From Spongiivirga sp046524175 (lineage in GTDB: Bacteria > Bacteroidota > Bacteroidia > Flavobacteriales > Flavobacteriaceae), in the NCBI RefSeq assembly GCF_046524175.1, contig NZ_JBEFZF010000004.1, positions 62,001 to 126,000 on the forward strand: a DNA stretch of 64,000 nt. The letters are read 5' to 3'. This document shows, piece by piece, positions 17,100 to 26,200 of the stretch. The translations under genes and the position numbers were made by a program. Position 1 is the stretch's first letter, and every line of letters starts with the position of its first letter. The notes under the pieces are model-generated. The model had not been told where the DNA came from, made no database searches, and saw only the letters and a program-made list of their open reading frames with translations.

Positions 17100-17831
17100 C
17101 TACTTAAGTAGCTCAGGGTTAATGTCCAAGATATTTTCATTGATATATTGATTGATAAAGTCTTCAGTGAAATACTCACTACCCATTAGCTTTTCTTGCT
17201 GCAGCATCGATTTAACATCTAATGTTCTATATTCTTTAAGCATAGGTATAGAAATAGCTGCATAACTAACATGCCACGGTTCATATTTAAATCCTTTTCT
17301 ATTAGCATTAGAAGTGTACACTGTGTAAAAGCCAAAAGACTCAGAGTACTCATCTAACCACTCTCGTAGTTTACAGAAAGGTCCATTACCATGAAATTTT
17401 GAAGCAACTAATACGTCACCTTCCACTTTTTTACTTCCGTCTATGATATCAATGTCAGTTCCCCAGTGGTGCCTTGATGTACCAGGAATCGTTGAGTATT
17501 CAACAATTTTACGAATAGCCTGAATAGGGGAGTGTCCTTCTTTTGTAAAACGCTCGTACTTACGAGTCCATATTCTATTTTGATGGTCGTAATTCCGATA
17601 ACTGCTAACAGCTTTAATTTTGATCCCATCCTTTAAAGCCGCTTTGCACATTTTGGTATATGCGTCAAAAGCTTCTTTTCTTAAAAGAAAACCATCACCA
17701 AAAAGCTCTGGATTTCCTTTTCCTATTAACTCTTCTTTTGAAAAATTATTTTTCCAAATGCGAAAACTAGATAGGCTTAAAATACCAGCAGTTGCCATTG
17801 CAGTGGATTTGAGAAAAATACGGCGTTGCAT
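17100..17831 (-). CDS. M15 (VanY-type) D,D-carboxypeptidase, probable Tat substrate
   Basis: This 243-residue protein begins MQRRIFLKSTAMATAG, a twin-arginine (RRxFLK) signal followed by a hydrophobic run. The catalytic domain has AVSSYRNYDHQNRIW, the zinc motif SRHHWGTDIDI (His and Asp) and EPWHVSYA (Glu/His). This matches M15B D-alanyl-D-alanine carboxypeptidases that trim peptidoglycan stem peptides in the periplasm. A TatA homolog is encoded at 34450, which fits export through Tat. The gene is monocistronic. The alternative L,D-peptidase specificity cannot be excluded. Confidence 0.88.
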   Translation of the reverse strand: MQRRIFLKSTAMATAGILSLSSFRIWKNNFSKEELIGKGNPELFGDGFLLRKEAFDAYTKMCKAALKDGIKIKAVSSYRNYDHQNRIWTRKYERFTKEGHSPIQAIRKIVEYSTIPGTSRHHWGTDIDIIDGSKKVEGDVLVASKFHGNGPFCKLREWLDEYSESFGFYTVYTSNANRKGFKYEPWHVSYAAISIPMLKEYRTLDVKSMLQQEKLMGSEYFTEDFINQYINENILDINPELLK

Positions 17832-17943
17832 AATCTTATTAATTAGCTATAGCCCTAAAGATAGTAATGAATTAACTTTTTATTTAAAATAAACAGAAGG
17901 TATTTTTTTATCTTGAAAGCTAATAATCTAAAAACCAATCATT

Positions 17944-18315
17944 ATGACAACCAAAGAAGTAGCTGATAGGCTCGTTAGTTTATGCAGAGAAGGTAAATAC
18001 GAGGAAGCCTATAACGAATTATATGCTGAAAATTGCATTAGTCAAGAAATGCCGGGAATGCCAAACGCACTAGCTGAAGGTAAAGAGCAAATTATTAAGG
18101 ATTTTCATCAATGGCAAAATAACATTCAAGAAATGCATGGCGGTGAAGTAGGAGATCCAATGGTCGCAGGCAATCATTTTGCAATACCAATGTCATATGA
18201 TATTACCTTTAAAGAAGGAGGGCGACAAGCAATGGAAGAAATATGTATGTACCAAGTGCAAAATGGGCAGATAACCAAGGCCTCATATCATTATGAGGTC
18301 CCGGAAATGGGATAA
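17944..18315 (+). CDS. SnoaL-like / NTF2-fold protein
   Basis: This 123-residue soluble protein has the layout of a SnoaL-like NTF2 domain: an N-terminal helix pair (RLVSLCREGKYEEAYNELYA), 'YAENCISQEMP', and a curved sheet with 'NHFAIPMSYDITFKEGG', 'EEICMYQVQNGQI' and 'YHYEVPEM'. Such domains bind small hydrophobic ligands or act as isomerases or cyclases; no catalytic residues can be named here. The gene is monocistronic and followed by a hairpin terminator. Confidence 0.75.
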   Translation: MTTKEVADRLVSLCREGKYEEAYNELYAENCISQEMPGMPNALAEGKEQIIKDFHQWQNNIQEMHGGEVGDPMVAGNHFAIPMSYDITFKEGGRQAMEEICMYQVQNGQITKASYHYEVPEMG

Positions 18316-18345
18316 GTAAGTAATAAATAAATCTGAAATAGAAGC

Positions 18346-18376
18346 AGGCGGATGTAGACTACATTCGCCTATTTTT
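18346..18376 (+). terminator. Intrinsic terminator after the SnoaL-like gene
   Basis: AGGCGGATGTAG pairs with CTACATTCGCCT (one G-U pair), with almost no loop unless the inner pairs open. It is followed by a run of six T. Confidence 0.75.
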
Positions 18377-18536
18377 TACTAAAAAATGTTAAATAATATG
18401 CATTTCATCGATTAAATATGTTTTTTAGCTTGTCGTATCATTAAAAGAGCATATATTCGTCAACGGCTTTATAAAAACTTTACGAACAGATTGATCCCTA
18501 ACTAGATCTGTAAATTAATTATTAAAATTTTAATTT

Positions 18537-19109
18537 ATGGATAGAGAATTACTTTTACTATTACTTTTTTCTTTTTTTGTTGCATTTGGAAATATATCCA
18601 ATGCCAATGCAAATACTACTTTTTTGAATAATGAAACTACGTCAACATTTTCTGATGTTGATGGAGATGGAGTATTGGATGTAAATGATAATTGTCCTAC
18701 AATAGCAAACCCCAATCAACTAGACACCGATAATGATGGTATTGGTGATGTTTGCGATGATGATGATGACAATGACGGTGTTTTGGATAGTCATGATCAA
18801 TGTGCTGGTTCTATGAATTTTACTGTGGATGTGAATGGATGTCCCGTTTTTACGCTCCCTTCTAACAATTTTGAAATCGGATTTGCCAAAGAAGAATGTT
18901 CTGTAAACAGCACAGAGGCCATGATCAGTATCAGTACTATTGAAGAACATGATTATGAACTTACGTTGATTGATTCCGACAAAAATGCAGTGCAATATAG
19001 CTTTAGAAAAGAAATTGAGATAACGGGGCTTACTCACGCTTCCTATGTCCTGATGATTACAGTTAGAAGGCAGCCGAATTTTTTAAGGAGATACACAATT
19101 AATTTGTAA
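18537..19109 (+). CDS. Exported thrombospondin type 3 repeat protein
   Basis: This 190-residue protein has a signal peptide (about residues 1-25). The next part holds calcium-binding thrombospondin type 3 repeats: DVDGDGVLDVNDNCPTIANP, then DTDNDGIGDVCDDDDDNDGV and DSHDQCAG (about residues 40-90). A C-terminal beta domain of about 80 residues follows (FEIGFAKEECSVNSTEAMIS to YTINL). I recognise it as a degenerate version of a domain found after such repeats in flavobacterial surface proteins. No T9SS type A or B sorting tail is visible. The lipoprotein gene at 19165 follows 55 bases later and may be cotranscribed. Confidence 0.78.
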   Translation: MDRELLLLLLFSFFVAFGNISNANANTTFLNNETTSTFSDVDGDGVLDVNDNCPTIANPNQLDTDNDGIGDVCDDDDDNDGVLDSHDQCAGSMNFTVDVNGCPVFTLPSNNFEIGFAKEECSVNSTEAMISISTIEEHDYELTLIDSDKNAVQYSFRKEIEITGLTHASYVLMITVRRQPNFLRRYTINL

Positions 19110-19164
19110 TAGAAGCTGGAGTTTCTATTAAAATTTTATCACACTACCCTAAATACTTACACAT

Positions 19165-19869
19165 ATGAAATACAATTATATTTGCGGAATACTAGGCCTT
19201 ATTTTTTTTACTACTGCTTGTAATGAACCTACCAATGAAGAGATTTTTGAAAGTGATTTTTTTGCGGCCAAACTAGAATACCCTGTAGATAATATACCTT
19301 GTAGTACGCTTTCTTTTAATGGGGAAAATGCTATCGTGACCTTTAGATGGGAAGAGTCAAATGATAATGTTGACTATTACAATTTGTTCTTGACTAACAA
19401 TAGCACATTCGAAACCGCTATTTTTGAATTAGAAACGAATAGTTTGGATATTGAGGTTAGTGTTAACGATAGTTACTCGTGGTACGTTAGCACTTTTTTT
19501 GAAAACAATCCATTACATAAGGTCAGTTCGGTATCAAATTTCATCATAGAATCTTCCAGTTATAGTGTGCATCCCCCGAATGCTGCAATGCCGATTAGTC
19601 CTAAACGCGGAGAGTGGATTAGTTCAAGTTTTGTCAATTTAAGTTGGATGTGTACTGATCGTGATGAGGATATAGTAAATTATGAAGTGATATTAGATAC
19701 AAAGTTTCCACCAATAGAAGCAGTAGGTTCAACCCAAAATAATGAATTGACGCACGCAGTTAATTCAGGGACACTTTATTATTGGATGGTAAATACCGAG
19801 GATTCGCAAGGAAATATAACAAGTTCAGAAGTGTTCCAATTCCGAACAGATGATGTTAATTTTAATTAG
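19165..19869 (+). CDS. Lipoprotein with two Fn3-like domains
   Basis: This 234-residue protein has a lipoprotein signal ending TTAC (Cys19 or nearby). Two beta-sandwich domains of about 90 residues follow. Each has the fibronectin III-like pattern of Trp/Tyr-rich strands: 'VTFRWEESNDNVDYYNLFL' and 'DSYSWYVSTF' in the first, and 'VNLSWMCTDRDEDIVNYEVI' and 'GTLYYWMVNTEDSQGNI' in the second. These occur in carbohydrate-binding or scaffold lipoproteins of flavobacteria. It is next to the thrombospondin-repeat gene and converges with the fibre-like operon. Function unknown, probably cell surface. Confidence 0.75.
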   Translation: MKYNYICGILGLIFFTTACNEPTNEEIFESDFFAAKLEYPVDNIPCSTLSFNGENAIVTFRWEESNDNVDYYNLFLTNNSTFETAIFELETNSLDIEVSVNDSYSWYVSTFFENNPLHKVSSVSNFIIESSSYSVHPPNAAMPISPKRGEWISSSFVNLSWMCTDRDEDIVNYEVILDTKFPPIEAVGSTQNNELTHAVNSGTLYYWMVNTEDSQGNITSSEVFQFRTDDVNFN

Positions 19870-19893
19870 AATTTGGATATACTAGTTGGTAAA

Positions 19894-21045
19894 TTATCGG
19901 TTGATGTATATATAACCCGTCACTTTTTCGCCAGTATCCTTGAATTCTAAAATATAGAAGTACGTACCAACTGGTAGTCCTTTATCCCTAGAAATTGTTA
20001 TACGACCATCAGAGGTTCCGTTCCAATCGTTTGTATATCCGTCGGCCTCATACACCTTAACGCCCCAACGGTTGTAAATTTCTAAATGATTTTGTGTTCT
20101 ATTTCTTGTGGCTTCAATTACCAATACATCATTTATACCATCACCATCGGGACTAATACCATAATTTAGGTTTTCAGCAGTCGTATTAGCGGCTCCTATA
20201 GTGATAATAGCATAATCACTCGGGCTGAAGGTAAATGAAGTAATACTACCAGACGTAATATCTCCCGTGACCTCAGTATTTCCAAGATCCTGCCATTCGG
20301 CATCGTTTTCATTCCAGCCTACTACTAATAAATTTTCAATATCATCAACAAGAAAACTAATGTTGCTGTTAGCGTCCCAAGTAAGAGTGACTGAGGTTTC
20401 AGTTTTACCATTTAGATCCCAGAATTCTGTAGGATTTACTGACCCAATTCTTCCCTGTTTAGTATTGGTATTAAAATTAGTTCCAAAAGTCGATGGGCTA
20501 TTCGGATCTTCAAAAAAGTATGCACCACTAAAAAATTGTTGGGACGAACTTGAAGAAACACTCATCGGTCGAAAACGGCTATCATCGCCTATAGGAAAGG
20601 TAAAAGCATCAGTTCCTGAAACGGATGAGTACCCATCAGTATGACTAGTATTGACAACTCCAGAATAAAAAGCATCATTAATAAAATCTAAGGATACACC
20701 CAATTGGTTCCGGTCCGTAACCACTAATCCGGTAATAAAATTTGCACCGTTTGATACACCAACAGCTGTTCTTAAAAAAAGATTATTTGTAACGTCAATT
20801 TCCAGATCGTTAAAAACCACAGCGTTGCCAGATACTATAAGCGGATTATTCTGATTATAAAACCCTGCTAGTCCCAGATTTTGATTGAATACCCCTTGAT
20901 TAATTAAGTCAATGTGAAAACCCATTTGGCCTTGATCATGAATTTGCACGTTTCCGTTATTTTGAAAAGCAACTTGTGCATTAACAACCAACGCAAAAGT
21001 GCAGCTTATTACAGTAATCAGCGTATATGGAATTTTCTTTTTCAT
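19894..21045 (-). CDS. T9SS type B (CHU_C) sorted surface protein
   Basis: This 383-residue protein has a signal peptide (residues 1-24, ending VNAQ), a beta-rich passenger of about 270 residues, and a C-terminal gliding-motility-associated domain. That domain shows NYGISPDGDGINDVLVIEAT, 'LEIYNRWGVKVYE', 'NDWNGTSDG' and 'LPVGTYFYILEFKDTGEKVTG', ending YIYINR. It is the type B sorting signal recognised by the T9SS and is usually retained for surface display. It is the last of four minus-strand genes with exported fibre-like products (11 bases after the preceding gene), which suggests it is exported alongside them. Confidence 0.88.
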   Translation of the reverse strand: MKKKIPYTLITVISCTFALVVNAQVAFQNNGNVQIHDQGQMGFHIDLINQGVFNQNLGLAGFYNQNNPLIVSGNAVVFNDLEIDVTNNLFLRTAVGVSNGANFITGLVVTDRNQLGVSLDFINDAFYSGVVNTSHTDGYSSVSGTDAFTFPIGDDSRFRPMSVSSSSSQQFFSGAYFFEDPNSPSTFGTNFNTNTKQGRIGSVNPTEFWDLNGKTETSVTLTWDANSNISFLVDDIENLLVVGWNENDAEWQDLGNTEVTGDITSGSITSFTFSPSDYAIITIGAANTTAENLNYGISPDGDGINDVLVIEATRNRTQNHLEIYNRWGVKVYEADGYTNDWNGTSDGRITISRDKGLPVGTYFYILEFKDTGEKVTGYIYINR

Positions 21046-21056
21046 TGCTATTAATC

Positions 21057-22139
21057 TTATTTTCTTGTGGCAACTTCAATTAACACTTGTGGATTAGAAA
21101 CACCTCCCGCGACTGTGGGAAGAAAACACTGAATAAAATCACCCTCAGAAACATCAATATTTATGGTGTTATCATGGCCGCCCTCGGCTGCGGTCACCGT
21201 AAACGTCAATATTGGAGCAGTATTATCATTACTGCGTATCTGTATGTCAAACGTATCTACGTTATTACTTTGTACAGTAATGGCGGTGATGGTAGCATCT
21301 CGAATCATGCGCCAGCCGTTATTATTCGATTGTGAACCATTAAATTGTCTTAAATATTCATTGGAGGCACTTCCGCTATTTCTGCCCCACCCGAGCATAA
21401 CGCGATCTACACTTAACCATTTGGTTCTTGTAGCATCATATGTATATAACAATCCATCCGTATCAACAAACATTTGCCCTCCTAAAGTTCCTGTAGGGGT
21501 CGTTGCACTTGGTTGAATTCTTAACGGAACATCGGCACTTTCTATATCTAACTGCGCATCTGGAGTATTGGTATTAATACCTATTTGTCCACCTTGCTCC
21601 ATGAAAATACGATAGTCGGCAACGCCGGTTTCCACAAAATTTAAACCGTTACCCAATAGGTTCCAGTGCCATTCCGTTGTTCCTGTGTTGTCCTGAAAAG
21701 CCATTACATCGTCACCATTTGCCCTGATGATAAACGGATGGTTGCCAAATTGAGTTGCTTGGTTTACACGAACAGTTTGGTTTCCTTGCGAAAGGCGTAA
21801 TCGCTCAGCACCATTTGCTGAAAGAACGAAATCTTCCGCATCTGTAGTGCCTATAAAATCAGTTGTATCGTCGGTACCTGCGTTGCCATCAGTTTTCCAA
21901 GCACTATTGTTAGTCGTCACTTCCAGCCAATTCGTACCATTGAATTCAAAAACTGAATTTTCGGTGGTATTAAAAACTAATGATCCCACTCCGGGGGAAG
22001 CAATTCCATTCATTTCTGTTGTTGTTACTTGAACCAATGTTAATATAAGGTTCGGATCCAGTTGTGCCTTTACCTGAAGTATAAAACAGATAGCTACACA
22101 ACAAATGATTTTTTGTGTTAGGGAATAAAAAATCTTCAT
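21057..22139 (-). CDS. Exported tail-fibre-like protein, paralog of the next upstream gene
   Basis: This 360-residue protein has a signal peptide (residues 1-25, ending VKAQ). Next is the 'TTTEMNGIASPGVGSLVFNT' motif seen in phage-tail-like and adhesin-like proteins of Bacteroidetes. A beta-rich middle with GGQMFVDTDGLLYTYDATRTKWLSVDR follows. The C-terminal head of about 110 residues (GWGRNSGS...WRMIRDATITAITVQ...VLIEVATRK) closely matches the 292-residue paralog at 22222. No T9SS sorting domain is present. It is probably a trimeric or fibrous surface protein. Its start is 82 bases after the paralog's stop and its own stop is 11 bases before the CHU_C gene. Confidence 0.72.
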   Translation of the reverse strand: MKIFYSLTQKIICCVAICFILQVKAQLDPNLILTLVQVTTTEMNGIASPGVGSLVFNTTENSVFEFNGTNWLEVTTNNSAWKTDGNAGTDDTTDFIGTTDAEDFVLSANGAERLRLSQGNQTVRVNQATQFGNHPFIIRANGDDVMAFQDNTGTTEWHWNLLGNGLNFVETGVADYRIFMEQGGQIGINTNTPDAQLDIESADVPLRIQPSATTPTGTLGGQMFVDTDGLLYTYDATRTKWLSVDRVMLGWGRNSGSASNEYLRQFNGSQSNNNGWRMIRDATITAITVQSNNVDTFDIQIRSNDNTAPILTFTVTAAEGGHDNTINIDVSEGDFIQCFLPTVAGGVSNPQVLIEVATRK

Positions 22140-22221
22140 TGTTTTAGTAATGGTTAATATTTAAAGCTCGCTATAAAGTGTTTTTAGTTTATTGTTGTTT
22201 TAATTTGTTTTTATTGTCATG

Positions 22222-23100
22222 TTATTTTCGCCAAGCAATTTCAATAAGCACCTGTGGAAAATCGATGTCAGTCCCATTTAGATAACATTGTAAAAAATCT
22301 CCTTCATCAAAATCCACATTAATCGTATTGTCATGCCTTCCCTCTTCATTGGTAAGCGTTAAACTTGAAATTATTGTTGTTGTATCATTTTTTCTAATTT
22401 CAATTGTGCAACTTTCAGCAGCGTCTGTTTGAACGGTAATAGCTGTAATGGTGCCGTCTCTTATCATTCGCCAACCATTGTTAATAGAAAATGCACCATT
22501 GTATTGTCTTAGATATTCATCGGTTGTATTAGCACTGTTTCGACCCCACCCAAACATTGTTCTGTCAACACTTAACCACTTTGTTCGCACAGCATCATAT
22601 GAATACAGTAATCCATCATTGGCAACAAACATTTGCCCACTCAATGAACCGGTAGGTGTTGTGGCATTAGGTTGTATTCTGAGTGGGACTTCCGTACTCA
22701 AAATATCCAGTTGGGCATTTGGGTTGGTTGTATTTATTGCTACACGTTGATTGGTTTGGGAAACTCTAAATGCTTCCAGATTATTGGTCCTGAAAACTAA
22801 ATCCTGACCATCTGTCGTTCCAATGAAATCATTTGTTGGGTTCGTTCCTGAATTTCCCGAAGTGCTCCAGGTGGTGTTTCCTGCAGGAACTTGTTCCCAT
22901 GATCCAGTATACTGAAAAACTGCATTTTCAGTACTATTGTAGATTAAGGCTCCAATAGGCGGAGTAATACTATTCATTTGCGTTGTGGTCAAACTTACTA
23001 ATGTTAATATAAGATTAGGATCTTGCGCATTAATTTTCATAAAAGCTACTACCGTAATTACACAGAATAGCTTTTTTAGTTCTTTAAAAGAATTGCTCAT
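22222..23100 (-). CDS. Exported tail-fibre-like protein, paralog of 21057-22139
   Basis: This 292-residue protein has a signal peptide (about residues 1-25) followed by 'LTTTQMNSITPPIGALIYNS', the same N-terminal motif as its two neighbours. It lacks about 70 middle residues present in the 360-residue paralog. Shared pieces include 'AQLDILSTEVPLRIQPNATT', 'GLLYSYDAVRTKWLSVDR' and the C-terminal head 'GWRMIRDGTITAITVQ...FPQVLIEIAWRK'. The head ends in the same -RK tail. There is no sorting domain. The two genes arose by duplication; their order in the operon suggests they are co-expressed with the giant repeat protein. Confidence 0.72.
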   Translation of the reverse strand: MSNSFKELKKLFCVITVVAFMKINAQDPNLILTLVSLTTTQMNSITPPIGALIYNSTENAVFQYTGSWEQVPAGNTTWSTSGNSGTNPTNDFIGTTDGQDLVFRTNNLEAFRVSQTNQRVAINTTNPNAQLDILSTEVPLRIQPNATTPTGSLSGQMFVANDGLLYSYDAVRTKWLSVDRTMFGWGRNSANTTDEYLRQYNGAFSINNGWRMIRDGTITAITVQTDAAESCTIEIRKNDTTTIISSLTLTNEEGRHDNTINVDFDEGDFLQCYLNGTDIDFPQVLIEIAWRK

Positions 23101-23128
23101 AATTGATTAAATTTTAATTATCTAGTGG

Positions 23129-23178
23129 GCAACGTATTAGTTTTATTTGGCTTAATCCATTTAAAACTAGTAGGTTGC
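23129..23178. other. Intergenic hairpin between two fibre genes
   Basis: GCAAC (23129-23133) pairs with GTTGC (23174-23178), and TAGTTTTA (23138-23145) with TAAAACTA (23162-23169). They are separated by a symmetric 4x4 internal loop, with a 16-base apical loop. It sits in the 175-base gap between the giant gene and the 292-residue paralog and lacks a T-run, so it may be an attenuator or RNA-processing site rather than a terminator. Confidence 0.4.
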
Positions 23179-23275
23179 TGTTAATTAAAAGAGAGCAATT
23201 TAGGGGTGGCCGTTCTAAAATGAACAGCTAATACATCTCTGGGTTTAGCTTTGTTTTTTACATATTTAGATTATT

Positions 23276-26200
23276 TTAAATTCCAGGAATACGAATGATT
23301 GTAAACATAAATTCTGAATCGAATCGTGCTCTATCGGTACCACCGTTATCGTTATCACCTATAATCACATCAAAACTGGTACCCGTTTGGTTGTTATATG
23401 AAATTCCAGGATCGTCATTGCCCGCGCCGCCTCGACCTGGTTGCGATAATTGTATTATATAATTGGTTCCGATATTTAATGTCCAACTAACCGTATAATT
23501 ACCAACACTGTTTCTTACGGCGGTGGCGTTAAAAATTGTACCACCACCTGCAGAAGCTACTTTACCGGTAGCAAAAATTGTTGGAACTTCGATCACATTT
23601 CCAACGGTATCCACCGCAAGTCCTGAATCTGGTTGTTTTGCTGCTGTTACTTGTGTATCGGTATTATCTTCACCATATCCTTCTAATTGCATTTCTTGCG
23701 TTGTTTTTATGCGGAAAGGAATTGAAGTGCCAGCTCCGCCAACTGCTGTTCCATAATCTCTAATTTCGAAACTATTGTCGGCCGAATTATTAATGAGTCC
23801 CCAATTTTGAATAACCGATGTTCCGGCTGCATTAAGGTTCGCAAAGAAAAAGAAGGCGTCACTGCCATACCGATCAAGTCGGATACCTGAATCGGTTCCT
23901 GCTACGTGAAATTGTCGTTCAGGAGCATCTAACCCAATTCCTACTCGACCATTATCCTGGATTACAAACTCTGTTCCAGAAGTTCTGGCTGTCGTTCCGT
24001 CTGATTGCGTATCTAATTCCACTCTGCTTGCACCTGAATTATTAATGAAGGCATCATCTGTATCATCAAAGATTGTTTTATCTTCCCACTGTGGTGCACC
24101 AGCGGCGTCTGTAGTTAGTACCTGATCTGCTCCGGCGTCTGCGATCTTGGCAGTAGTGACCGCATCATCCACAATCTCAGCAGTATTCACCGCATTATCG
24201 AGTAGTTCTGCATTTCCAATAGCATTATCCGCCATCTTCGCATTGGTAATTCCATCGGTAGCGACTTGAATACTTGCATCAACTAATGTAGCTCCAGTAC
24301 CGGTAGTTACGGTAATGGATGCATCAGTAGCAGTAAGATCTTCACCTGTGATATTGTTTGCATCAAGTGTACCCCATTCCACATCAGTTCCTGCCGCGTT
24401 GGTTTTTAATACTTGATTTGCAGTACCGTTTAAAATGTTCTCGACTTGGACCGCATCATCTGCTAGTTTGGTATTGTCAACAGCATCGGCAGCTAGTTTT
24501 CCTGTAGTCACATTTAAATCAGTAATCTTGGCAGTAGTGACCGCATCATCCACAATCTCAGCAGTATTCACTGCATTATCGAGTAGTTCCGCATTTCCTA
24601 TAGCATTATCGGCCATCTTCGCATTGGTAATTCCATCGGTCGCGACTTGAATACTTGCATCTACTAATGTAGCTCCAGTACCGGTGGTTACGGTTATGGA
24701 TGCATCAGTAGCAGTAAGATCTTCACCTGTGATATTGTTTGCATCCAGTGTGCCCCATTCTACTGCCGTACCCGCTGCATTGGTTTTCAGCACTTGATTT
24801 GCTGTACCTTCCAAAATATTATCAACTTCAACAGCATCATCTTGCAGTTCTGATGTTCCAACAGCATTGGCGTTTATTTCAGATGCATTTACCGAATTTG
24901 GCCCAAGGTCGGAGGCTGTAATGGTATTGTCAGCAATAACACCTCCTGCGCCACCAACTATTGCTCCATCTGCAATCTTGGCCGTAGTGACAGCATCATC
25001 AACAATCTCAGCGGTATTCACTGCATTATCGAGTAGTTCCGCATTTCCAATAGCATTATCGGCCATTTTCGCATTGGTGATACCATCGGTCGCTACTTGA
25101 ATACTCGCATCTACTAATGTAGCCCCAGTACCAGTAGTTACGGTAATGGATGCATCAGTGGCAGTAAGATCTTCACCTGTGATATTGTTTGCATCAAGGG
25201 TACCCCATTCTACATCGGTTCCTGCTGCGTTGGTTTTTAGAACTTGATTTGCAGTACCGTTTAAAATGTTCTCGACTTGGACCGCATCATCTGCTAGTTT
25301 GGTATTGTCAACAACATCGGCAGCTAGTTTTCCTGTAGTGACATTTAAATCAGCAATCTTGGCTGTTGTAACCGCATCATTAACAATCTCAGCAGTATTC
25401 ACTGCATTATCGAGTAGTTCCGCATTTCCAATAGCATTATCTGCCATCTTCGCATTGGTGATACCATCGGTCGCTACTTGAATACTCGCATCTACTAATG
25501 TAGCCCCAGTACCAGTAGTTACGGTAATGGATGCATCAGTGGCAGTAAGATCTTCACCTGTGATATTGTTTGCATCAAGGGTACCCCATTCTACATCGGT
25601 TCCTGCTGCGTTGGTTTTTAGAACTTGATTTGCAGTACCGTTTAAAATGTTCTCGACTTGGACCGCATCATCTGCTAGTTTGGTATTGTCAACAGCATCG
25701 GCCGCTAGTTTTCCTGTAGTGACATTTAAATCAGCAATTTTGGCTGTTGTAACCGCATCATTAACAATCTCAGCAGTATTCACTGCATTATCGAGTAGTT
25801 CCGCATTTCCAATAGCATTATCGGCCATTTTCGCATTGGTGATACCATCGGTCGCTACTTGAATACTCGCATCTACTAGGGTAGCCCCAGTACCAGTAGT
25901 TACGGTAATGGATGCATCAGTGGCAGTAAGATCTTCACCTGTGATATTGTTTGCATCAAGGGTACCCCATTCCACATCGGTACCAGCGGCATTTGTTTTG
26001 AGTACTTGATTTGCAGTACCGTTTAAAATGTTCTCGACTTGGACCGCATCATCTGCTAGTTTGGTATTGTCAACGGCATCAGCTGCAAGCTTCGCAGTGG
26101 TGACCGCATTGTCAGCCAGTTCTGTGGTGGTAATTCCCGATGCTGCAACACCAAGTGTAAAAGGATCACCTGCATCGCCTGCTCCTGAACGTACTAACGT

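Noticed and set aside
24137..26086. CRISPR or rRNA-like repeat array
   Set aside because: Units are 381 bp, in frame and contiguous without spacers; they encode protein repeats.
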